64,000 nt of DNA from NCBI GenBank assembly GCA_973895155.1, contig OZ316894.1, positions 248,001 through 312,000 of the forward strand. Reading direction: 5' to 3'. How positions within the stretch are numbered: the first letter of the stretch is position 1; each line of letters begins with the position of its first letter. This document shows positions 36,693-49,218 of the stretch, one piece after another. The notes beneath the pieces are model-generated. The model was not told the DNA's origin. It worked only from the letters and a program-made list of their open reading frames with translations, and did no database searches. The translations under genes were made by a program, and so were the position numbers. Origin of the DNA: Marsupella aquatica (Eukaryota > Marchantiophyta).

Positions 36693-38109
36693 TGCCGGGT
36701 GTCTAGCTGCATGTGCTAATTATGCTATTTATCACTTGTAAAATACCTCATGCTTAGAACCAATTCCCTTGAGAGTCTTGTCCCCTCCCGGCCATTTTTC
36801 AAGTTCCTTGGGTTCCCCTGTGCCTCTTGCAGTTTTCTCGAGATAAATTGGGTGGGAAGGGCGTACCCTTTTATGCAAGGACTCGGTGGATTGCATGATT
36901 GAGGACTACCATTTTTGTCCTTTTTTCTCCTAGACAAGGACTCAAGTCCTTTCCATGTTGCATTAAATGTGCAACATATCCCTCAATGGCCAAGATTGAA
37001 AATTCACAGATCAAAGGCTAGAATTAAATGATTGAGAAATGATTCCATTATAACCATTTTTGGATTTAGTAGCCTAGAACTCTAATTTAAGTCATAAAGT
37101 ACTTACATGCAAGAAGTGTTTAATAAATGTCCTCGGGGAAGTAGCCTGCATGAATTGACTTTGGAAAGTGGACGATAATTATGTCCTATTGTCCCGCGTC
37201 ATCAAGGACTATTTGAAAACAAGGACTCTGAGTCCTTCCATCCTAGCCGCGACAATGACAATAGTGGTAAGGACTTGCGGACGCGGCAAGTTTTATCAGC
37301 ATTCCACAATTTCTCAAACTTTTTGATGGTGAAAACCGAGCTTGAAAACCATAGTTGCCAAAATCAGAAAGTAGTGAACATTTCAACGTCGGGTGAGGAA
37401 GGGAGAGTGACGATGGTTAGCAAGATAATCTGAGGTCTACCTTCCATGGACGCATTGATTCACATTGATCGCAATTGATTTAGAGGACTCTCGTTCAAAC
37501 CATTGAGAATACAGGGGAGCTTTCATTGTGAAATAGCTTGAAGCTAGACATCAGCAATCAATGGAGGAGGTTCGAAAGGAGCTTTGTTGGCAACACAGGC
37601 AAGGTAGTGAAGGAAGTTCAAATTGAGGGGAGCTTTTTCGACAGTCGAACTGTACAATACTCTGGTATGTTAAACATCATTTGCAAATTCTGGATTAAGT
37701 TTGAATTGAACGGGTATACTAACGATGTTAGGAAAAAGGAGAAATTTTACTGTTATTAGGAAAAAACTCCTGGTATAAGGAAAATTTGTGCAATTTTGGG
37801 GATAAATTGTCCTCATATGTTCACTTTGCAGCATTGTAATTAAGCCAGGATAACAAGAATATATCCTCGCTAGCAATATTAACATCTACTATTGTCGAAT
37901 GATTTAGTGTATCAATTACCGAGTACACTCTCATATTTTGTATGTTCTATAGGGAGACTTATTGTTAGCGAAGATCACCAACAATATTAGACCCCAACAT
38001 TGATCACTCCAAAAACTTTACACATTAACCATTCATGGACAATAAAATAGATTCAAAGATCAAAAAAACTTTCATAATAAGCCGGATATAATTCTTGGCT
38101 AGGCATGAA
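36693..38109. other. No gene seen
   Basis: AT-rich sequence with only short frames. Repeated mentions of AAGGACTC/GAGTCCTT phrases (36877-37260) suggest old transposon debris, without a boundary that can be drawn. Confidence 0.5.
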
Positions 38110-39530
38110 AATCAAATTTTCATGCAATACAACTTTTCCCTACATCTTCAAAATATACCTCACCTCAGACAAGCTAAAGGCTGGTTGGTTGATTTCTCCT
38201 CGAACACTAACATTGAAGCGATAACAAAAAACCCAATATAAATGTTTGCACGGAACATATGAAAGACCTCTTGTATGGCGATTGAAGAAATTGTCACAGG
38301 AGCATGATGGAAAACAGCAAACTTGGACCCAATATCTTTTTGGTATCCTTCCATCTGTTTCGTGTGTTGCAACAAACAATTGTTTTCCCCAACCATTTCC
38401 CAACTCGATGATGTTCTCTGTCAACACTCGCATCTGCTCCTCCTCTGATGATTTGATGCGTTTCAAATGCTCTGACGAAAGAGTGACCCTCATGCAAATT
38501 GACTTCCCATTTCGACTTCAAAATCAATGCAATGGGTCATTCATGTTTACCATCTCACGAAATGTACTCACATTAATTTGTAACTCCATAGGTGAAGGGG
38601 CACTCACCGATGGGGAGACATTTGTCACATGTTCTCTTCCAGAGGGATGAGTTTGTATGCCTAAATCCAAGGAAAGCCCTTTCTCAATGAGGAACGTAAT
38701 TTCCTCACTAGCAAGACTGGTCCCTAGCATAATAGGCAAAACATTAGGAATTGGTGGTAAGGAAACAATGGAACGTCGTGGCTTTCCTCGAAAACAAACA
38801 TTATTTGGACAGAACCAAGTAACTCGAGGTACGTTTGATCCAAAAATCCTATGTGTAGCAAAAACCGCAATAGCCATGCGGCCCCTTGGGTCCAAAAATG
38901 ATACTTTTTTCACACAATTTTGACATTCCTCTCGAGTTGCAGACCTACCAAGAAACCCACGGCACTTTGGGCCGACCCCTTTGGAAGACATTCTACCTAT
39001 ATACCAACTCCCTTGGGGAACTCTCACTTCATGGCATGTCAATGGAGCACTTGACTCGGCAACGGGCGGTGGGACTACAGGTGTAGGGGAAGGAGTAGGA
39101 GTTGAACAAGTAGCGACGCATCTGGGCGGAGTCCAAAGGACCTCAAACGATTCACTCTCAGACAAATTGACAACCTCTAGTATCGAAGCTCCCTCGGGCC
39201 GATCCATTGATGTTGGCGGCCCTCTCGTATAATTAGGACTAAACTCAATAGAGTTTAGATTTCGTCTCCTTGACGTAGTCTTAGCAAGGGATGTAAGAAG
39301 AACTGTGTCATGTCGATGAGAGTCTTGGTCAGAGATTTTGTCACTCGCAATTCCCTTCCTCTTTGTTGATTTTGTTTGCAAATCACCATTTAATGGCCCA
39401 GTCCATAGAAGATCAAACTTCCCATTAGCTTCCATCAAATAATTGGTTACTTTCTCATGAGCGGAAGCAGAACCAACCATATCTGCATGGCAAAATGCAA
39501 GCTCAAAAATTGTTGGCCCTGTACCTCTAC
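38110..39530 (-). pseudogene. Mutator-like/FAR1-like protein gene, C-terminal part
   Basis: Minus-strand frame, related residue by residue to the second half of the gene at 56930-60900: GPTIFELAF against GPTIWELAF, PLNGD...TKSxKRKG, DSHRHDTVL, a cysteine-rich segment ending WFCPNNVC, then a SWIM zinc finger CSC...CKH (FPSCSCDNFF, YVPCKHLYWVF) near 38270-38200. SWIM fingers are usual at the C-terminus of Mutator-like transposases and of FAR1/FHY3 factors derived from them. Two in-frame TGA codons lie near 38510-38521. The N-terminal half is missing because family-2 sequence starts at 39531. No 5' end, no terminal inverted repeat seen. Confidence 0.65.
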
Positions 39531-41913
39531 CTGGGAAGCATTGCTTCGGCTTCCGGACGAGGTCTTCAATATCCCGGGTACGATCGACTTGCAGCGACAT
39601 CACTTCGACCACATCCCTGCTCAAGTTCGGGCTATCATCAACAGCGAGTCCAACACTACCCGTTCGACAAGGTCGTCTGCACTCGCTTCGGAGAACTTCT
39701 ACCAGCACCTACAGAGCTTCATAGGAACTCGGCCAGCAACCAACATGACCAACTCAGTTGTACCCGTACCCGTACCGGTACAACCTCAGGCTCAGCTTCA
39801 GCTTCAGCCTCAGCCGCAGCCTAGCCAAACCCCACCACCGATCGCCCAGCCAGCACAAGTACTCTCCAACATCAACGCTGTGGATCTTAGCGATGACGAC
39901 GAGGCTACCCTACCCTTGACCAGGCGGCCCAGAGGAACAAGCGCTCAGGGGGCCGATACTATATCGTCCCCACCCCCTGCTCTGACCCCAGGAGCGGCCC
40001 CGGCAGACAACATGGTGACCGTGGCCGATCCGGGCCCGTTACTAACAGCAGTAGCACTACCCAGGCCCGATTGGGAGGATGGGGAGGTGTCACCTTCCCC
40101 AAGCCAGTCACGGGGGAAGAAGAGGAAGGAATCCGCCACTGCATCCGGGTTACCATTGGCCACGGTAGCCGTGGCCAAGATGACAATGCACCGCATGGGG
40201 GAAAACGTTCACAAAAACATCCTCCATCCCAAGCATGCGGTGTACCTGAAGACTCAGGGATTCGAGCACCTCGCCTCCCTCCCCTGGAACACTTGCAGGT
40301 ACTACGGGGAGGACATGACGGAGTTCGTCAGGAATTATGACGACGCGCGTCAACATACTCGGCTACGGGGAAGGAGTATGTCCCTCACGGAAGAACGGCT
40401 CAGGATGATCTTTGGGTTACCTGAAGGTGATCATCGAGTCGAATCACGGGCTCCCGGGGGCAAGGGAGCCAAGTACCAATCTTCAAGTTTTCCCTCAGAG
40501 GGAGCAGTGGACAACGGGTTCGTGATGAAAACCTGCCTCATCCCCGAGATAGCTGAGTGACTGGAGTTCCAGAGGTACGCCCTCCACATGATGGAACCCC
40601 GGGGGGAGATCTCCGCCGCCCAGGTTATCCAGGTCGAGAACTATCGACCTAGGAGGTGGGCGTCATACTTCGCTAAGAAATTCCATGAAGAAATGGAGCG
40701 GCGAAGGAAGACGCTGTACATTGGCGGGAAGGCGTATTTGGCTAGCCACATCGAGATCATTCTTGAGTGGTACGCCCGGTTTGATCGACGAACCCTTCCC
40801 CGTGTCAACGTTACAAAGCTGGTCCCAGCTAGGTGGGTTTTCCCGGCCTTGGAGAGACGGCCCCAGCCCGAGGCCCGAAGTCCAGCGGACACGCTAGCTT
40901 CACCCACCCCACCTCCACAAGTAGTTGTAGTCGTAACCGAGGAGGTACCGGATGGGTCGGGTGTCGCAACCGTTGATGCGACCCAACAAGCCGGGCTAAG
41001 TACAGAAGTCGGTACGGCGGAGGTCTTACCCGAGCCCGGTTCTCCCAAAGACCCACCGGTGGCTATTCCGGAGAACCGGACATTGCTACAGGAGGACGCT
41101 CCAGCCCCTTCCAACGTTACGTCCCCAGGGCTGGACGTCACTGCCCCGGCCCCCGCGCGTGTGGACGTCTGCCCGTGCCCAACTCCGGACAGGCACAACC
41201 TGGATCACCCGGAACTCTTCGTACCGGGTACATTTCTGAACGGGCTTCTGGGAGATTTCTCTCATCAAATTGCCCGGGATACCGGGGAGTTCATGGCCCG
41301 GAAGGTAGCCTGTTTCTTCAATCAGGAGTTGGTTGCCGCAGTAAAGGCAGGTTGGGCCCAATCAGAGGCCCTTCAGAGGATAGAACGGTACCGGGTGGAG
41401 TCCGTGTACCTAAAGAATGAAGTTGCGGCTCAAGAGGCTGAGCTTCGGCAACTACGACCCAAGGTTGCAGCCACCGATGAGTTGTTAGCAAAGGCGCACG
41501 CTCTTACCGCCCTAGCCGAACAGGCCAAAGCTAGGAACGAAGCCGAGATTACACGACTCCGGAACCAGATTGACAGTTTGAAGAATCAAACTGTCACCTG
41601 GCAGAGAGACCTGGAGGAGGCCGAGGAACGGGCCCAGCGGGACACGGCGGAGATAGCCACGCTGCAGGCCGAGGTGGCGCGTCTCCAAACCGAGGCCGAG
41701 AAGCAGGACCAGCTGGCGGGTAAACTGACAAGTGACGCCCAGCAGCTGGAGGAGGCTTGTCAGGAGGCAGCAGAGGAGACGGACGCGGCGAGGCGAGAGA
41801 ACGAATCTCTGCTGGACCAGGTCCAGCTCCTCAAGGCGGACAATGACAGGCTTCGAAGGCAGCGGGATGGCCGCTCCCATTCAGGTGGCTCTGGCAAGCG
41901 TGCCAGGCATTAG
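39531..41913 (+). pseudogene. Family-2 PMD-like/coiled-coil protein (one in-frame stop, 5'-truncated)
   Basis: One frame broken only by TGA at 40558-40560; after it the same frame runs on from 40588 to 41913. The N-terminal part has Q/P-rich low-complexity sequence and the pattern RLRGRSMSLTEERLRMIFGLP (near 40355-40420). It lines up with RIYGKDFYLTPKVIAEVFGLP of family 1 and resembles plant-mobile-domain-type retroelement proteins. A P/T/V-rich linker follows (40860-41200), then a long coiled coil (41360-41870), then a basic G/R/S end. The original start is lost. Confidence 0.7.
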
Positions 41914-42811
41914 CAGCGGAGTAGGAATAGAGTAGGATTAGGACTAGCTTAGTCAGGCTCTTGGGACAGGCACCTGCCTTAGGTACAGCATCGCTGCCGT
42001 GCTGTCCAGCCTGCATAGATTAGGATCTTCTAATAAGACACAGCCGTTTCCGGCCTGACTGTCAGCTTAGTTAGGACCGTGGTCAGTGAATCTTCGGCGA
42101 GAGGACACCCCATTCCTCGGCCCTTAGTATTTAGTGCACCCCTCGGTAGAGAGAGGGGGGGGAGTTTTAGTTGCAAAGTTGGGCGTCCGCGGTATGTGCG
42201 GGGAGTCCCGACCTCTGGGAATGAAAGAGTACCAAGGGGAGGGGGTAGGACTAAGCTTGCCGGGCGAGTGCGGAGCCGGGCTCCGTTATAGTGTGCGCCC
42301 TCGGCCTTGAACCTGTTCATTCCGGGGTTGTCGGGTCAACTAAGTGTACGCATATGTTCCCTTTGTAGTAAAATCCTTTCCCATCATTTTCCTTCGTGTA
42401 AATCGAGATTGTATGCATGTGCGCATGTATGTGTGTGGGTTTCTCGTATATGGGTGGCAGCGCCAGGCCGAACGCACTACCCAAGACTTGCACAGGGTGC
42501 AGCCTGCTGGTAAGTGGTTGCGAGCACGGGTTGAGGACCTGTATCATCGAATCTGGATCGAAGGCGGACAGCACGAAGGCTTAGAAGCCCTTAAGCCGGG
42601 GTCGATCCTGCTATTGACTAAGGTACGTTCCGGCGGCAGAACACAAACCATACCTAGGAGGTGTCCGTATTTAGCAGTATGCGCACTTAGCGCTAGTTTA
42701 CGAGAATAAGGTGCATTACGTGCTTCCCTTCCTGCCCGAACCCTCAGATTTACGAGGGATGTGCCCGTCTAAGCTGAAGTCTGAGTTAAGGCCGCAGCCG
42801 ATGACGTGACA
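39531..42811 (+). mobile_element. Family-2 LTR-like unit with long frame, 5'-truncated
   Basis: The left edge interrupts the Mutator-like gene at about 39530 and lacks a recognisable terminus. The right end TGATGACGTGACA matches the fragment at 24442-25123. The layout repeats that of the family-1 LTR: long coiled-coil protein frame, then ~0.9 kb tail with the GCGG-loop hairpin (near 42625, one arm changed here). By analogy it is an LTR or solo LTR, but no gag-pol or second copy in tandem is present to prove it. Confidence 0.65.
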
Positions 42812-44292
42812 GCAAGCCGACAACCAAACGGAGCGGCTGAAGAAACAGGCCGTAGTATTTAAGTGCTTGGCTTCATCAGGCCCAACTCCAATTGGGGCAA
42901 CCAAGTTACCAGGAGTAGTACTGGCCGAAGGACAAGCCGCGCCACTCGCACCGGTGCCGGAAGAAAGGGGCAAGGGGAAGGGGCCAGCTGCCGAACCAGG
43001 GAAGAAGAAGAAACGAAAGCCTTATGGGTCAAGGAGTAATACGGCTCCTCAAGCCGTCGTGACCAAGGAGGTAAACCCGGCACCGACCTCAGGAAGGGTC
43101 ACGGCAAAGGATCCAACTGCCCTAGAAGGCGGGGATGGCAAAGCCGAGGCCAAGATACTCGATGATGAAGCCGGGGTACCGGATCCACCACTAGAGCATG
43201 CCGGGGAGGCCGTACCCGTATCAGAGGCCGTGGCCGATGCTGAGGCCGAAGTCGAGGGTGGACCCAATAAGGCCAATGGAGAGTTGGCTCGATCTGGAGC
43301 AGATAATCTATCAGAGGATGGGCCTACGGTAGTGGCTGCGGAGGAAGTGTTGGGGGCGTCCATTAAGGATCAGCCACCGCTACCATGACGATGGTGGGGG
43401 GCCGCTCCTTTTAAGGAGGGCGGACGTGGAGGGAGGAGGTGTGAGTGGGCAGGGCGGGCTCAGATCTCCAAGTTTAGAATTAGGATCAGGACCGGGAGGC
43501 GGCCCTGACATCTAGCTTAGTGGGATTGCGGATCCATTGGTAAGAGCAACACTTGTGCTCCTGCCTCGCTGTACATAGGTAGACTACAGTTAGGATAGAT
43601 TAGGCTTACGCTGCAAGGAATTGGGCGGATCCACTGCCAGGATAAGTATCTGTGTAGAGGGGAGTTCAGGGCCTTCTTCCTTAGCAAGTTTTTAGTGCAC
43701 CAGCATGGCTGGGATCAAGTAGTTGAGAAAGCTCTCGATTAGTTATACTATGACCCTTGTGTATATTCATGTTTCCTCATGCCTAAGAGATGAATAGAGT
43801 TGGCCTCACAACTTAGTTCGCAGATCTTGTGTATGAGAAGTACTGTTTGTATGGCAAGTGCATGGTATAACTCAGTCAAAAGGAGTCATTTTGCTATTTG
43901 TGTGTCGCATTAACTTGTTTGAAGATTGCCCACATCAACCAAGAAGGGAGTAAGCAAGGTAGTAAGAGTTGGATGTGTTGAGCTGAGAGAGGTCTTAGCG
44001 GCTTACCCAAGCCAGTTGGGGATCATTCCGGCGGCGAAATCCAAACATACCTAAAGGAAACCAAGAGAGGAGGACAAGGGAAGGCCTAGAATAGGCCGGC
44101 TACGTATCTCATGACCCGATGAAGGATCTGTCTAGTATATGTTAGTAAAATGTTAATAGTAATAGTAGTCATGAGGTTAGCAGCGTCCCATGCCGCTAAG
44201 CCGCGGAATTGGCCTCGCCAAGAGCGAAGCCTACGGGAATCGGCATGTGCAGGGGGGTTTCTTGGGTTTAGGGAGCCATGGGACGCACCACA
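42812..44292 (+). mobile_element. Family-1 LTR, 3' fragment
   Basis: From about 42816 (CCGACAACCAAACGG) the sequence follows the family-1 LTR to its normal end GACGCACCACA at 44292, including the CTTGTGCTCCTGCC, TGTATATTCATG and hairpin (near 44030) segments. The 5' two thirds are replaced by the family-2 unit. The right end lies 3 bp from the start of a cassette palindrome in copy C. Confidence 0.8.
42831..43388 (+). pseudogene. C-terminal tail of the LTR-encoded protein
   Basis: Open frame covering only the end of the coiled coil (SGPTPIGATKLPG onward), the basic KKKKRKP stretch and the A/E/G-rich acidic tail. It ends at 43388, a few codons later in type (QPPLP) than the other copies (PPPVS). 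It has no start of its own and lacks all upstream domains. Confidence 0.75.
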
Positions 44293-45863
44293 AGTGCCGA
44301 GCGCTCTTAAATATAACACTCGCAAGATTCAAAGAAGGAACCGGAAAAGAACGAGAACTTACTGATTCACGATGTGCATAGCTGCCTCAATTTCAATAAG
44401 AGATCCCTTGTCTCCCTTAAATATTGTGCAGAGCACTCGAGGATGGTATTTTGGATTGTCCGGGTTCTCCTCGGTAACAAGCGTCCATGAGTACAGCCTA
44501 TGATTTCCATCAAAGACAGAGAACATCTTATCCTTCAATACAAGAAAATCTGGGTCGGCCTCGCATTCAGCCTCAAACTTCTCGTTCTCCAATTGCCAAA
44601 TTGGATCCCATGACTCACGAATCTCCTGGGTACAGGTCAGAACAATTCCATTCTCATCCGTTGGCTGCACATAGAAACACATTCCTATGGATGAATTATA
44701 ACCCATACTGCAAAATGAGTCTTTCAGCTTCTCGATGGAAGAGCTGTCTTTCTGCAAAGTACGAACCACCTCCATGTGAACCAATCAGCATAGAGGGATT
44801 CGAGGCGGCTCCTTGTCAAATCCACGAGAATCCTTTCCAAAACACATGACATGTTTTGAGATGAGATCAGTCTCCACGAGTGCGCAGTCCAAAACATCCT
44901 AGATCACAATCGTGTCGAGGTTCTCCATCTTTCTACGCAGAGATTTAGGAACCAAACAACGCTAACAGAAGTAGGAGGCAACAATTTTGTGGAACGAGTT
45001 ACACGACGTGTATAAACTGAACTAGTAAACGAAGACTACGAGGATTCAGAATAAGCTCGCTCCTGGTCAGGAACTGCACTAACCCTCTGGATGAAGAGGG
45101 GAATACCTCCATCGTCTTCCTTCCAAAAGCGTATGAACTATTGTACAATGAAATTATGGAACTCTAATCAACTCTCAACGTGTAATATATTCTAGAAGGA
45201 GGGTGGAGTTCAGCGGAACTCTTCGATTAAAGCGAGAAGCTCGTAAGTTTGGCGGATTCCAACGTATGTATGCAGAGAACTTAATTAGCTAAATCAAGCG
45301 GTAGAAGAAGTGTAACACACACGGAACTCATAAGTTACTGTTAAATGTTACCGTTATGACCGTTTTCCTCCCTCACTTGGAATACTAGCGTCGGGCACTA
45401 TTATAAACACCGTCCCTTGAAGTAGATAATTGGGATGATTGTCATGGCAGTGCCCGGCGCTAGTAAAAACAACAGCTATAAAATAGGTCTACAATGGTGG
45501 CTCTAGTACATAAATTTCATCAAAACAACCCCCATATTTAAGGAAATGTCTATTGTTTTAATGGTTTTTGGGAAACATTACTTGCATCCTATACTAGCGC
45601 CCGACGCTAGTGAAAACTAGAATTTTTCATCCATAGTTCTAAAAGAGTTCACATTTTCATTGACCATTTAAATCCAATTACCTCATAGTATTGATGTATA
45701 CTGGAGAGTTTTTTCTATACTAGCGCCAGGCGCTAGTATGGAATATCGAGATTTGGGGCACATTATGTTTGAGGTATTTTAGTTAGCGCCATGCGCTACT
45801 CAAATTGTTCCAACTATACAATATCTTAGGGTCTGTTAAAGATTTTTGTGGTGTCTTTTTTGG
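44293..45863 (-). pseudogene. ParB/methyltransferase cassette, copy C (5' part only)
   Basis: Strongly similar along its whole length to 55373-56937 of copy B. The minus-strand exon ends at 44363 with donor GTAAGT and carries the ParB-like motif FDGNHRLYSW and a C-terminal AMHIVNQ. Upstream in the exon are the segments FWKEDDGGIPLF and YTRRVTRSTKLLP. It has two stops near 44795 and 44900 (PLC*LVHM, VI*DVL) but keeps CAG where B has a stop. Everything downstream of the first intron is missing; the family-1 LTR fragment abuts at 44292. The upstream half (45150-45863) is the presumed promoter and holds five palindromes. Confidence 0.75.
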
Positions 45864-46165
45864 GGAATTTACAAACGATAGCAAACAGATAATAGTAACA
45901 GCAAACTGCCATATATAATTGCAAAGTGCATAACGCGTTCGGCGCAGGTCCAACAAACGCCCATATAAGTTACAACCTGCAGGCCTAGAAATCTGATATA
46001 CAGAAGCCACGGTCGACCCCGGCTGAGGATTTCCAGTAAAACAAAAGTAGCGCTGGGCGCTAGCCAAGAACTGCAGGAAAAACTATGGAATTCCTGAAGA
46101 CAACATCTGGGAAAAGTCCTAACAACTAAGCCGAGGGCGACTCCATCCCAAAACATCAAAAGAGC

Positions 46166-46727
46166 TTAAGCAGCGCTCGGTGCTAGCTTAAAGTGATCAC
46201 CAAACTGAACAATGCGATGCCGTTCTTCGTGAAAAACCGGAGGAACAAGCAATAAGTGATTGCATCTAGCTTTCAGAGTCGCAATCATCCTCCAATCCTG
46301 CCGCTTCTCTCCTCCAATTTTTCTTGAAACCAAGACCACGCAATCAAATGTATCTCTCAGAAGGACCCCGACGCACTGCCCTCGTATAACCTTCATTGGG
46401 AATGTTATTGTCCTTAAAGTCAACTCGCCCAAACATTTCTTGAACTCTCCTATCAATTGGCAGTACACCATCAACAGGAACAGCCTGATGAGACAAGAAC
46501 GTGCTTGCAAATGGGAGCAGAGGAGAATCGACAATCCATGGGATGTTGTTTTCTCCAGGACTAATAGCCTCATCATACGGTAGAGCGTGACGGTTCCGGA
46601 AAGTAGAGGTTTTAGTTTCCTCAGTCTCCATCTGTGACTCAAAAAAACTGAAATGGCTCTCTTCTGGACGCACACGAGAAGGGAGGAACGTTGCCTCCCA
46701 ATCCATGAGCTCACCGTTTCTCACCAT
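46166..46727 (-). pseudogene. Small conserved cassette protein, copy B (unknown function)
   Basis: Begins MVRNGELMDWEATFLPSR at 46727, ~700 bp downstream of the methyltransferase gene on the same strand, as copy A does at 4116. It shares the block SPLLPFASTF...GRVDFKDNNIPN with copy A. Near 46390 the reading passes to another frame (a small indel), after which an ordered, hydrophobic/basic segment follows: VIRGQCVGVLLRD, CVVLVSRK, HLLLVPPVFHEERHR, FGDHFKL. This looks like a compact globular fold, but no family is recognised. Palindromes flank it on the 3' side (46049, 46172). The pair 'methyltransferase then small gene' in two copies suggests they are expressed or inherited together. Confidence 0.5.
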
Positions 46728-47425
46728 GTTTAATGAATCCAATCTAGTGGCAACTTTCCCTTTGAAAAAATGCGAAAACTGTTTGCAAAAGGCCCGCAAA
46801 GGTTTGAAAATGGTCGTGGGTCCGAAAGATCTCGTCTGGGAGGAATGTCTCCCTCGAAACACCCGAAATGTATCTCCAAAAAAGGGGCCGCAATCGGGTG
46901 TCTGTCCCAAAATAGTCGCCTGTCCAAAAACTTGTGGTCCGCGACAAGTGTCGTCCTTGAAAACCGTCATCAAAAAGAGATCCTAAAATATCGTCCGAGA
47001 GAGATGCCGCCAACAAGAGATCCTAAAATGTCGTGCAAAAAAGTTGTCAACAAGAGATCCGAATGTCATCCAAGAGATCCGAAAATGTCGTCCAAATATA
47101 GCCGATGTGGGTATCTTTGGAAAACTAATGGACCTAAATGAAATGGCCGTTGGTATCCGAAACGTCTATTATACTATGTATTTACTACTATTTGTCTAAT
47201 TATGATGACCGTTGGTAGGACACGACAAAGACCAAACGGCCGTGTTACACAAAGAAGAGCTGGAAATATTTACTTTACGAATCACCATTTGGCGAGCGCC
47301 TAGCGCTTCTAAAAACACAAGGAATCAGACATTAATTTAGAAGGAGTCAATGAGAGGATTTGAATACAAGTTGGTACTACGCCAGGCGCTGGTAAAAAAT
47401 TACTCCCTAAACTCCTCAATACGTG
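46728..47425. other. Spacer between methyltransferase copy B and the small gene
   Basis: Contains repeats of the AAGAGATCC / AATGTCGTCC type (46975-47100) and two palindromes (47295, 47379). Frames are short; those near 46744-47016 on both strands come from the low-complexity repeats. No gene called. Confidence 0.5.
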
Positions 47426-49218
47426 TCACAATTCTGCAGATTCTGATTCGGAACCAGAATCTGAACTCTCGGATTTGTCCGTGGACACAACCTCATCATC
47501 TATGTACTGGCTGCGGGAGAAGTCATCAACAGAAGGATGTTTCATGAACATCCTATCAACACCCCTTCTTAACCGAAGACCTTTGTTTTCCCAGCAAAGC
47601 GTCCTTGTACTCTCGGCTTTCCTTGCGGCTTTCTCTGCATAGGAGGGAAGAACAAAAGGTTTTTCTGGTGTTTCTATGTTGTGTCTAGCAACCCTCCTTC
47701 ACAGTTTGAAACGTCTCCTTGCATTCCACTCTGACCTGATCAAACAAAATCCAGCAAGTTAGGAGCCTCGGTTTCATCAGGAGATCATCACTCTCGGTTT
47801 CATCAGGAGATCGACGAGGTTCTTCCTTTTCCTCCTCCGAGTCCCTTGTACCTTGTTCATCTCCATCTCCACTTTCACTGGACTCATCACCAGAATCAAA
47901 ATTGAGTACCGACCGAAGCTTATCTCGCTTCTTTCTGTCGGCAATAGGAACAGGTGGAGGTAAAACCACAATCTCTTTGGGAGACAACAAATCCATGAAA
48001 ACCTTTGAAGTGGTTTCAATAAATTCTTTTCTATGTTCTATCCCGAGCACAAACCTCCCGGAGAAGTCTCCAGCAATGAAGGAGCTTCCAGCCCCAACGG
48101 TCCAATCCATAAAAATATCACGAGGTTGGGTGACAAGCTCTATGACAGATTGCATAAAACCAACAGACAGGCGAGCATTTCCAAAAAATTCCATTTGCGG
48201 GAATGGATCGGATTTGAGAGAAGGGAGTCCGATCAAATTGGTGACCGAGGGGTCCTCACTAATGGAGAGTGGACGGAATTTAGGGTCTTTGGGAATTTTG
48301 CATTTCCCATTAATTCGACCAAATATGTCCAGCCTGAGGGTAAACATCTGCGGAAAGCAATCCCAAGTGTCAGTTGGCAACTCCAAGTTAAACGAGTTAT
48401 ATTTCAAAATGCGACATTGTTAAGAGTACATAATTACCTGACGGTCTGTCTTTGCAGCGTACATCGCGACAGACATTACAACATTATGCGTGCATGCATA
48501 CTGAAATTTTCTCGATTCCTGACAGGCAGCAATGACTTGAGACATGGGATTGTACTCCCCATTGTGTAGAATTGCTAGGAATCCATCATTTGATAGAAAT
48601 GGATCCATGGACTTGAAAAAAGATCTAGCCATGGAGTGATCTGGAGTGTTCCATTTAGGAACCTTCTTATCTATGATTGTTGGTTTGAACCCGGTCGGTA
48701 GGTAAATGAAACCGGCATCCACTCCAAACGATCTTTCTTTTCCTCCCCGCACAACACCCTTCTCTTTATATCTCGACTTAACGAGATCCTTCCCCCACTG
48801 CTCCACATTACTAACCCAATCAGGTTTTTCCCCCTTGTTGAAAGTCGAGTCAAAAAATTTGGATATGCTTGTCTCAACCATGGCATGATGAGACACTCTA
48901 GTTTTGAAGTTTCCAACTTCACGTTGGACACCAGATGCTGCAACACTCTCCCTTGTAGAAAGTCCACCTTCAATAGCTCGCTTTCGTTTCTTCCTAGTAC
49001 TTGTGGCGTCAACCGGAACTATTACTTTCCCCTTGTCGACAGGAGTAATGGGGTCCAATTGGGCTCCGGTGTTTGCCTCAGAAACTTCAGGTGTAGCATC
49101 TCCAAATTATATCCCGTTCCTTTAGTATCTCCTGTTCCCGCTGTATTAGACTTCCTCCCTCCTAAATTATCAATAGGTCCTAGTTAGAACAAGTAAATCC
49201 GGAGTATTGAAACAAGCT

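Larger units (their letters stand above)
44293..47390. repeat. Palindrome cluster 3 (ten copies)
   Basis: Sites start at 44293 (AGTGCCGAGCGCT), 45387, 45449, 45596, 45722, 45785, 46049, 46172, 47295 and ~47379. Consensus AGCGCCRGGCGCT. Most deviations are C-to-T or G-to-A. The five at 45387-45785 correspond one by one to 56462-56859 in copy B. All are outside exons. Confidence 0.9.

Noticed and set aside
46705-47141. Overlapping frames on both strands near 46.7-47.1 kb
   Set aside because: They arise from repeated AAGAGATCC/TGTCGTCC phrases and have no counterpart behind copy A.
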